Assembly: GCF_001273835.1 (NCBI RefSeq)
Contig: NZ_JHEI01000131.1
Location: 1 to 64,000 of the forward strand
Source: Leucobacter celer subsp. astrifaciens
GTDB taxonomy: Bacteria > Actinomycetota > Actinomycetes > Actinomycetales > Microbacteriaceae
Direction of reading: 5' to 3'
DNA: 64,000 bases
Positions within the stretch are counted from its first letter, which is position 1. Each line of letters opens with the position of its first letter. The position numbers and the translations under genes were made by a program. The notes below the pieces were generated by a model. The model did not search any database. It saw nothing but the letters and a program-made list of their open reading frames with translations, and was not told the DNA's origin. Of the stretch, positions 1 through 6,681 are shown one piece after another.

Positions 1-40
1 CGGGCACGGTGCGGCCCCGCGAGCGGGGCCCGGCGCGACG

Positions 41-229
41 CTATCCCTCGCCGCCCGCGCGGCGTCCCGGACGCGTGCCGAGCTCTCCGTCGACCTCGTC
101 GGCGACCTGCGTGCGCCGGGCGGTGTCAGGCGATTCCTGCTGCCAGATCTCCTCGAGGTCCGCGGCCAGCTCGGCGTCCCCTCCGGGCTTCGGCTCGCGA
201 GGGCTCCCGTTGTCGTTGTGCTCCGTCAT
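41..229 (-). CDS. Small acidic hypothetical protein
   Basis: A 62-residue reading frame beginning MTEHNDNG, rich in Glu, Asp, Gly and Arg, with no membrane segment, signal peptide or cysteine. The ATG at 229 is chosen because GGAGG lies just upstream; a longer in-frame extension to 382 lacks a better ribosome site and would run into the upstream region of the divergent transporter gene. I do not recognise a family. Small charged proteins of this kind are common in actinobacteria, but no function can be assigned. Its downstream neighbour lies outside the window. Confidence 0.55.
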   Translation of the reverse strand: MTEHNDNGSPREPKPGGDAELAADLEEIWQQESPDTARRTQVADEVDGELGTRPGRRAGGEG

Positions 230-393
230 ACCTCCACGGTAGCCCCGGTGGAGAGGACGGCCAAGAGGCTCGGCGGGATTCGCGCGTCGACCGCGGAGCA
301 AGCGCTTCGAATAGGCGACATTCCACGGTTTCGGCCGCTGAATCCGAAGCTCAACGCTGTCTTGAATGACGGTTTCGCCCATATACTGATCTG

Positions 394-1632
394 ATGGGCA
401 TTTATCGTGATCTGGGACGGAATCCGGGCGTCTTCCGCATACTGGTTTCGCAGCTCACCGCCCGATTCCCGTTCGGGATGCTCTCGATCATCATCCTGCT
501 GCACATCCAGCTCGCCTACGGCGACTTCACCTCGGCAGGCATCGTGCTCGCGACGCAGAGCATCGGACAGGCGATCTCGGGTCCGCTGAGCAGTCGCCTC
601 ATGGGGCGGTGGGGTATGCGCCGGGTGCTCACCATCACCTCGCTGCTGTGCTCCGGGCTGCTGGTGGCGATCGCGCTCGTGCACCTTCCGCTCCCCATCG
701 TCGCCGGCATCGCCTTCCTGATCGGCCTCTCGACGCCCCCGGTCACCCCCGCGGTGCGCACGCTGTACCCCAAGCTGGTCCCCAACAACCAGCTCTCGGC
801 GCTGTTCTCGCTCGACGCCTCGGCGCAGGAGATCATCTGGGTGCTCGGCCCCGTGGTCGCGGTGTTCATCTCATCCCAGTTCGGCACCGCGGCCGGCCTG
901 TGCGTCGCCGCCGCCTTCCTGCTCGGAGGCGGAGCCTGGTTCATCATGAGCCGCGCCGTCGGCGAGGTGAAGCTGCTGCCGTCGAGGCGCGGCCTCGGCG
1001 CGGTGCTGCGCTACCCGACCGTCGTCATCTCCACCGTCGTCGGGTTCTTCTTCGTGGCCTCGTTCGCCGCGATCGAGGCGGGGATCGTCGCCGCGTTCGC
1101 CGGATCGGGCGGGCACGGCGGCTCCGGTGGGCACGGCAGCATCGAGTCCGGCATCGTGCTCGCGATCTTCGCCGGCGGCTCACTGGTCGGCGGCCTGCTC
1201 ATCGGGCACCGGGCGATGCGTCCCTGGTCACCGCTGCTGCGCATCGGGATCGTCCTGGCCGGCACCGCGGCCTGCCTGGTGAGCCTGAACATGTGGTGGC
1301 TCAGCGTCGTGCTCTTCATCGGCGGGCTCGGAACGGCCCCGGTGTTCGCCGCGATCTCGAACATCGTGAGCTCGACGGTCAAGTTCTCCGAGACGGCCGA
1401 GGCCTACGGCTGGATCGGCACGGGCCAGCTCGTGGGGGTCGCCACGGGATCGGCGCTCGGCGGTGTGGCCATCGATGCCGGCGGAGCCCACGGGGCGATC
1501 CTCGTCTCCACCGGCCTGCTCATCATCGCTGCGGTGTGCGCGGCGGTGACGATCCGCTGGATCCCCGATCTCAAGGGCCGCACCGTCGAGCCGCCGCCCG
1601 AGACCGGCACGCTCTCCCTGCCGCTGCCATAA
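394..1632 (+). CDS. MFS transporter (drug/metabolite exporter type)
   Basis: A 412-residue hydrophobic protein with about twelve predicted transmembrane segments, typical in length and layout for a major facilitator superfamily exporter. The segment LMGRWGMRR after the second or third helix resembles the loop 2-3 MFS signature. The central cytoplasmic loop, about residues 236-250, contains an unusual Gly/His run (GGHGGSGGHG) that could be a flexible or metal-touching loop; this is inference. The gene stands alone, transcribed away from the small acidic gene and followed after about 70 bases by a lipoprotein gene. The substrate cannot be read from sequence. Membrane efflux is the usual role of this subgroup. 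Confidence 0.85.
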   Translation: MGIYRDLGRNPGVFRILVSQLTARFPFGMLSIIILLHIQLAYGDFTSAGIVLATQSIGQAISGPLSSRLMGRWGMRRVLTITSLLCSGLLVAIALVHLPLPIVAGIAFLIGLSTPPVTPAVRTLYPKLVPNNQLSALFSLDASAQEIIWVLGPVVAVFISSQFGTAAGLCVAAAFLLGGGAWFIMSRAVGEVKLLPSRRGLGAVLRYPTVVISTVVGFFFVASFAAIEAGIVAAFAGSGGHGGSGGHGSIESGIVLAIFAGGSLVGGLLIGHRAMRPWSPLLRIGIVLAGTAACLVSLNMWWLSVVLFIGGLGTAPVFAAISNIVSSTVKFSETAEAYGWIGTGQLVGVATGSALGGVAIDAGGAHGAILVSTGLLIIAAVCAAVTIRWIPDLKGRTVEPPPETGTLSLPLP

Positions 1633-1704
1633 CGATCCGGCGACGCCCGGCGAAACCGCCGAATTCTAACGCCGCCCTAACCCGGTGCGACGTATGGTGT
1701 GACC

Positions 1705-2742
1705 ATGAAGCGTCGATCAACCCTCCCCGCGCTGCTCGCAGCAGCTCTGCTCCTCGCGCCGCTCTCGGCGTGCGCCGCCCTGCCGGGAACCGGCGGAGGC
1801 GCCTCCAGCTCCGAGAGCTTCGCCGGCCCGGAGATCGCCCATGACGCCGCCGGCGCAGACGGAGCGTTCGAGGACAGCACGCAGGCGGTTGAGGATCGAT
1901 CCTCGCGCTCGGTGATCCGCACGGGCGAGATCTGGATCGAGGTCGCGAACCCCGGTGCCGCCGCCGACGAGGTCGCCGAGATCGCGCAGCGCGCAGGCGG
2001 CTCCGTGGAGTCCGTGACCGTGCATCGCGCGAGCGGTGACGCAGCTGCAGGTGCCGATCTCACGCTGCGCGTGCCCGAGGACCGACTCGACGAGACCTAC
2101 GCGGCGCTGACCGGCGTAGGCGATGTCGTCACCCAGAGCCGCTCGGCCGTCGACGTGACGACCGAGCACGTGGACCTGCAGGCCCGCGTCGCGGCGCTCG
2201 AGGAATCGGTGGAGCGGCTCACCGAGCTCATGGCCGGCGCCGAGACGACCACGGAGCTGCTCGAGGCGGAGGCGGCGCTGTCGCAGCGCCAGCAGGAGCT
2301 CGACGGGCTGCGCGCACAGCTGAAGTCGCTGGAGGGCCAGGTCGACGAGGCGACCATCTGGGTGTCGCTCAGCACGAGGTCGGCGCTGCCCGGCGGCGGG
2401 CCGGCAAACTTCTGGGAGGGCCTGCTCGCCGGCATCGACTCGCTCGGCGCGGCGGGAGCCGGCGCTCTGGTGGTGCTCGGGATCCTGCTGCCCTGGCTCG
2501 CGCTCGCGGCGGTACTGGCCCTCGCGATCGTGCTCATCGTGCGAGCCGCGCGGTCCCGGGGCCGCGCGCGTGCGGCCCGTGCCGCGCAGGAGCGGCAGGC
2601 GGCCCAGGCTGCCCCGCCGGAGCACGCCGCGCAGACCCCGCCGGCAACCGCCCCCGGCGCCTACGCGGATCCCGCGGCCCCGGTCCCCGCGGCCGACGCC
2701 GCGCCTCAGTACCCGCCGACGCCGCCGAGCAACCCGCTGTAG
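1705..2742 (+). CDS. DUF4349 family lipoprotein
   Basis: A 345-residue exported lipoprotein. The signal peptide ends in the lipobox LSAC with the lipidated Cys at residue 23, so the ATG at 1705 is preferred over the GTG two codons earlier. The middle section (from about residue 65) matches the DUF4349 pattern: a beta-rich start, then a long Leu/Glu-rich coiled coil (about 150-215), then a transmembrane helix near 250-278. A basic patch and a Pro/Ala-rich tail follow, placing the tail inside the cell. DUF4349 proteins are widespread surface lipoproteins of unknown role. The 3' end overlaps the convergent amine oxidase gene by 37 bases. Confidence 0.85.
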   Translation: MKRRSTLPALLAAALLLAPLSACAALPGTGGGASSSESFAGPEIAHDAAGADGAFEDSTQAVEDRSSRSVIRTGEIWIEVANPGAAADEVAEIAQRAGGSVESVTVHRASGDAAAGADLTLRVPEDRLDETYAALTGVGDVVTQSRSAVDVTTEHVDLQARVAALEESVERLTELMAGAETTTELLEAEAALSQRQQELDGLRAQLKSLEGQVDEATIWVSLSTRSALPGGGPANFWEGLLAGIDSLGAAGAGALVVLGILLPWLALAAVLALAIVLIVRAARSRGRARAARAAQERQAAQAAPPEHAAQTPPATAPGAYADPAAPVPAADAAPQYPPTPPSNPL

Positions 2743-4091
2743 GGCAGCGCGCGGCCGAGGATGCGCTCGGCGGCGCGGTGCCCCGAGCACAGCGCCGCGG
2801 TCACGGTCGCAGGATCCTCGGTCCAGGTCGCCTCGCCCGCCAGGTGCAGCACCGCCGCGGCGGCATCGGCGCCCCGGCCGGGTCCGGCTCCGATCGGGGT
2901 CGCGATGTCGTCGTGGTCCTCCGGCCGCGACCCCACGGTCATGTAGGCGTACGAGCCGCGCGCGTAAGGATCGTCCTGCCAGTGCGTGATGCGTGTGCGC
3001 GCGGGGTCCGGGATCGACTCCCCGTAGATCTCGCGCAGCGCCGTCATCACCGACGCGATCACTCGATTCTCGGGCCAGTCCCGGATCTGCTTGGCGCACT
3101 CCCCCGCGGCGAAGGTGAGCAGCGTCGGCTCGCCGCTCGGGCCGCTGAGGTCGTACCAGGAGTGCCACCACTCGGCCGCATCTCCCTGGCGCCGGATCGC
3201 GTAGACGTCGGACTCCCAGAAGCGCTCGGGGAATCGCAGGAAGATCTTCTCGAAGGCGTTCATCTCGAGCGCGTCGATGGCTCCGGCCACCGGCTCGGGC
3301 AGCGGCGGATCGAACCGCACGGCATCCGATTTCAGCACGCCGATGGGCAGCGTCACCACGGCTCGGTCGGCCGCGAACACGCCGTCGGCGGTCGTCGCCT
3401 CCACCCCGGATTCGGACCAGCGCACGCCGGTGACCTCGTGTTCGAGCCGCACGTCGAGCCCCTCGGCGAGATGCGTCGCGAGCCGATCGTATCCCTTGGG
3501 GAACACTACCTCGTCGCCCTCGATCGCGTCGTCGTCGAGGCCGTGCGCGTCGAGCAGCACCGCGTCGGCGCCGTACTGCTCTTCGGAGCGGTGGTACAGG
3601 AACTCGGTCACCCGCTCGGCACGCTCCGGGTCCCACCCCTGCTCGGCCGCGACGGCGCTCACCGCGGCGTCCGAGACGTCGGCGTACGAGCTGTCAGCAG
3701 CCGTCTCCGCGATCACCCGCACCAGCTGCGCGTCGACCGCCGCGACATCCGCGATGAACCGCTCCGCCTCGGCATCGCTCAGCCGCCCGCCGTCGGGCCC
3801 GTAGTAGGCGATGGGCCGCCCGCCCGCCTGGTAGCTGCCCACCGTGAACTCGGTCGCGGGCATGCCGAATCCGCTCGTCACCTCATGCAGGGGGCTGTTC
3901 GAGATGCCGTGGATCCACGAGGCCCCGAGGTCGGTGACGCGGCCGTGCTCCCGCTCCGAGTGCACGCGCCCGCCGATCCGGTCGCGGGCTTCGAGCACCA
4001 CTACCCGTCGGCCCGCTGCAGCGAGCAGCCGCGCCGCGGTGAGTCCGGAGACACCCGCGCCCACCACGATCGTGTCGAATCGCTCCGTCAT
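2706..4091 (-). CDS. FAD-dependent amine oxidase (polyamine/monoamine oxidase family)
   Basis: A 461-residue flavoprotein of the amino-oxidase family. It opens with the dinucleotide-binding motif GAGVSGL followed by EARDRIGGRVHSE, and has GASWIHG, the substrate-side lysine in FEKIFLRF, and the C-terminal FAD motif LAGEATW. These features fit polyamine oxidase/LSD1-like amine oxidases rather than amino-acid oxidases. The expected reaction is oxidative deamination of an amine to an aldehyde with H2O2. No signal peptide, so cytoplasmic. Start: ATG 4091 with AGAAGG upstream; GTG 4103 is an alternative. The APC permease at 4982 and the semialdehyde dehydrogenase at 10723 would make sense as import and next step, but this link is inferred. 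Confidence 0.85.
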   Translation of the reverse strand: MTERFDTIVVGAGVSGLTAARLLAAAGRRVVVLEARDRIGGRVHSEREHGRVTDLGASWIHGISNSPLHEVTSGFGMPATEFTVGSYQAGGRPIAYYGPDGGRLSDAEAERFIADVAAVDAQLVRVIAETAADSSYADVSDAAVSAVAAEQGWDPERAERVTEFLYHRSEEQYGADAVLLDAHGLDDDAIEGDEVVFPKGYDRLATHLAEGLDVRLEHEVTGVRWSESGVEATTADGVFAADRAVVTLPIGVLKSDAVRFDPPLPEPVAGAIDALEMNAFEKIFLRFPERFWESDVYAIRRQGDAAEWWHSWYDLSGPSGEPTLLTFAAGECAKQIRDWPENRVIASVMTALREIYGESIPDPARTRITHWQDDPYARGSYAYMTVGSRPEDHDDIATPIGAGPGRGADAAAAVLHLAGEATWTEDPATVTAALCSGHRAAERILGRALPYSGLLGGVGGY

Positions 4092-4214
4092 CGGATCCTG
4101 CACCTTCTCTGCTGAGACTCACCGTCGAGCGACGCCGTCCGAACGACACCGCACATCGGGAACAGAATACCCGGGCATCATCGGCGCTGCGCGCGATCGC
4201 CGTCGCCGCGCGGG

Positions 4215-4874
4215 TCAGCGCGTGCGGGCGGCACGGGAGTCGAGCGCCTCGAGCAGCGAACGCTCCTTCCTGATGACGCCGGGGTTGCGGCGCAGCCAGG
4301 GACGGAGGACCCTCGTCACCGCGGGCATCATGACAAAGGTCATCAGCGGCGCGAGCACGGTCACGACCATCGCCGACCGCAGCGGGATCGCGATGTCGCC
4401 CCACCACGGCAGCAGCGAGATCGCCCACGCCGACAGCACGTTCACGGGGTACATGCCGATCCAGATGGCCAGGGCCTGCTTCCACCGCTGCGGGGCCGAT
4501 CGCACCACGACGGTGCGGATGCCGCCGGTGCGGGTGTCGACGCTGCGGCGCAGCTGCGGCCCGTCGAACCAGCCCTCGATGCCGGTGCGACGCTGCACCC
4601 GCGCATCGAGGACGAGCGGGGAGCCCTCGTCGAGCCAGCGCCGTCGCTGTTCCGACTGCTCCCAGCCGATGAGCGAGCGCTCATCGGCGAACCGGTAGAT
4701 CACGTGCAGCACGCTCTCGTCGCCGCTGTCCCGGATCACCCCGCCGCCGAGGCACCCCTCGAACTCGCGGGCGAGGCGGAGCCCCTCCTCGACCCAGGTG
4801 ACGGCGTCACCGGTGCGAGCCGGAAGCGTCTGCCGCCTGACCTCGACGGTTACGGGGGTTCCCATGCCGACCAT
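4215..4874 (-). CDS. Antibiotic-biosynthesis-monooxygenase (ABM) domain fused to a membrane domain
   Basis: 219 residues. The first half (about 10-105) looks like the ferredoxin-like ABM fold, with the typical layout VTWVEEGLRLAREFEG, a middle HVIYRF strand, and SLIGWEQSE. The second half has two to three hydrophobic segments (about 128-148 and 160-188), so the protein is membrane anchored. Such ABM-plus-membrane proteins occur widely in actinobacteria and are annotated as antibiotic biosynthesis monooxygenases, but a catalytic role is unproven. The start may be ATG 4874 or ATG 4865; neither has a strong ribosome site. Confidence 0.75.
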   Translation of the reverse strand: MVGMGTPVTVEVRRQTLPARTGDAVTWVEEGLRLAREFEGCLGGGVIRDSGDESVLHVIYRFADERSLIGWEQSEQRRRWLDEGSPLVLDARVQRRTGIEGWFDGPQLRRSVDTRTGGIRTVVVRSAPQRWKQALAIWIGMYPVNVLSAWAISLLPWWGDIAIPLRSAMVVTVLAPLMTFVMMPAVTRVLRPWLRRNPGVIRKERSLLEALDSRAARTR

Positions 4875-4981
4875 TCCAGCGCAGGACTGTGTCCTCCGCG
4901 TTACGCTCCGTCACCGGTGCGTGAAGTCCCGGTTACGTTTCGCGCAGCGGGTCTCGGGCAGAGACCCGCCGCGATCCCGAC

Positions 4982-6502
4982 TCACTCGTCCGGCACCAGC
5001 ACCGGGGTGTCGCGGTTCAGGCTCTCTCCGCGGAAGAACACCCTCGAGTTCGGCCGCAGCCACCAGATCGACATCAGCACGAAGCCGAGGAAGAGCGCAC
5101 CGACGCCGATCACGAACGCACCGCCGACGCCGAGCAGCACGGTCTCGCTGTAGTCGGTGCTCCACATGTCGATGCACGACTGCACGAAGGCGTAGCCGAG
5201 CAGCAGGCCTCCGAGCGCCGGCAGGATGCCGCGCATCCAGAGATTGCGCGCGCTGTCGCGCAGCGTATCCCGGAAGTACCAGACGCAGGCGAACGAGGTG
5301 ATGGCGTAGTACAGCGCCACCGCGAGACCCATCGAGGTGAGCGAGTCGGCGAGCACGTCCTCGGAGATGATCGACATCGCCACGTAGTAGATGATCGCGG
5401 TGACGCCCATGAGCGTGGTCGAGAACCACGGCGTCTTGAACTTCGGGTGCAGCTCGGCGAACTTCGCGGGCAGCGCCCGGTAGACCGCCATCGAGAGCGT
5501 GCCGCGCGCCGTGGGAAGGATCGTGGTCTGCGTCGAGGAGGCGGCCGAGAGCATCACGCCCAGGAGCAGGAACCAGCCCCACGGTCCGAACAGCACCCCG
5601 CCGAGCACCGAGAACACGTCATCGAGGTTCGCCTCGTTCGTGAGGCCGAAGCCGGTGTCGCCGAAGCCCGCGAACATCATCACCGCGATCGAGACGCCGA
5701 CGTAGAGGATGATGAGGATCACGATGCTCGACAGCGCCGCGCGTCCGGGCGTCTTGCGCGGGTTCTTCGTTTCCTCGTTGAGCGCGAGGCAGGTGTCCCA
5801 CCCCCAGTAGATGAAGAGCGCCAGCAGCACGCCCTCCATGAAGCCCGACCACTCGGTGAGCTGGGCCGGGTTGAACCACTGCCAGTCGAAGGCGACCGAT
5901 CCCGCGTTGCTGCCGTCAAGCGCGTGCACGAGCGCGAGCACGCCGAACAGCACCATCGCGGTGATCTGGACCGTCATGAGCACCATCTGCAGGCGCTCGC
6001 CCATCTGCACTCCGATGGTGCTGACGAAGGTCATGATCGCCATGAACACGACCGAGGTCGCGACCACGATGGTACGGTTGTCGGCGAATTCCTGATTGCC
6101 GAGCAGCAGCCAGAAGTACTTGCCGGTGATCTCGCCCACGTTGGCGAGCACCATGATCGCCGACACTGCGACCGCCCAGCCGCCGAGCCACCCGACCACC
6201 GGCCCGAAGGCCTTGGTGCCCCACACGAATGTGGTGCCGCAGTCCGGCATCTCGCGGTTGAGCTCCTGGTAAGCGAAGGCCGCGAAGATCATCGGGACAC
6301 AGGCGACGATGAACACGAGCGGCGCCTGCGCGCCGACCGCGAGGATCACGTAGCCGAGCGTCGCGGCGAGCGAGTAGAGCGGGGCCGTCGAGGCCAGGCC
6401 GATGATCGTGGAGCCCACCACCCCGAGCGCCCCGGCATTGAGGCCCTTGCCGACGTGGATATGACCCGTGTCGGTAGCGTTGCCCAGCGTATGTTTTGCC
6501 AT
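4982..6502 (-). CDS. APC superfamily amino acid/amine permease
   Basis: 506 residues with about twelve hydrophobic helices. The N-terminal part (GVVGSTIIGLASTAPLYSL) is the helix 1 region of amino acid/polyamine/organocation permeases with the small-residue substrate-binding break, and FIYWGWD with NEETKNPRK is typical of the helix 6-7 region in actinobacterial amino acid permeases. Start: the ATG at 6502 (MAKHTL) is favoured over an earlier in-frame ATG at 6520. It is expected to import an amino acid or amine with proton symport. It is transcribed in the same direction as the ABM and amine oxidase genes, though the gaps of about 110 bases leave operon structure open. Confidence 0.85.
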   Translation of the reverse strand: MAKHTLGNATDTGHIHVGKGLNAGALGVVGSTIIGLASTAPLYSLAATLGYVILAVGAQAPLVFIVACVPMIFAAFAYQELNREMPDCGTTFVWGTKAFGPVVGWLGGWAVAVSAIMVLANVGEITGKYFWLLLGNQEFADNRTIVVATSVVFMAIMTFVSTIGVQMGERLQMVLMTVQITAMVLFGVLALVHALDGSNAGSVAFDWQWFNPAQLTEWSGFMEGVLLALFIYWGWDTCLALNEETKNPRKTPGRAALSSIVILIILYVGVSIAVMMFAGFGDTGFGLTNEANLDDVFSVLGGVLFGPWGWFLLLGVMLSAASSTQTTILPTARGTLSMAVYRALPAKFAELHPKFKTPWFSTTLMGVTAIIYYVAMSIISEDVLADSLTSMGLAVALYYAITSFACVWYFRDTLRDSARNLWMRGILPALGGLLLGYAFVQSCIDMWSTDYSETVLLGVGGAFVIGVGALFLGFVLMSIWWLRPNSRVFFRGESLNRDTPVLVPDE

Positions 6503-6681
6503 GGGCCTATTCTGGGGCATCCGAGCACGTTCCGGGAACCGGCTCCCGCCTCTCCGCGACGACGCTGTTCCCCGTCGATGTCGTCGATATCAGCAATGCA
6601 TTGCGTGAAGTTATGGCTCATATTGCATTTTGTAACAATCGTGTTTGGCCTGCGGGTTCCTCGAACCTACGCTCGGTGTTC

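Noticed and set aside
1717..3636. Long open frame of 639 codons on the minus strand across two genes
   Set aside because: It is opposite to or out of frame with clear genes, is Arg/Gly-rich without motifs, and is the usual by-product of GC-rich third positions.
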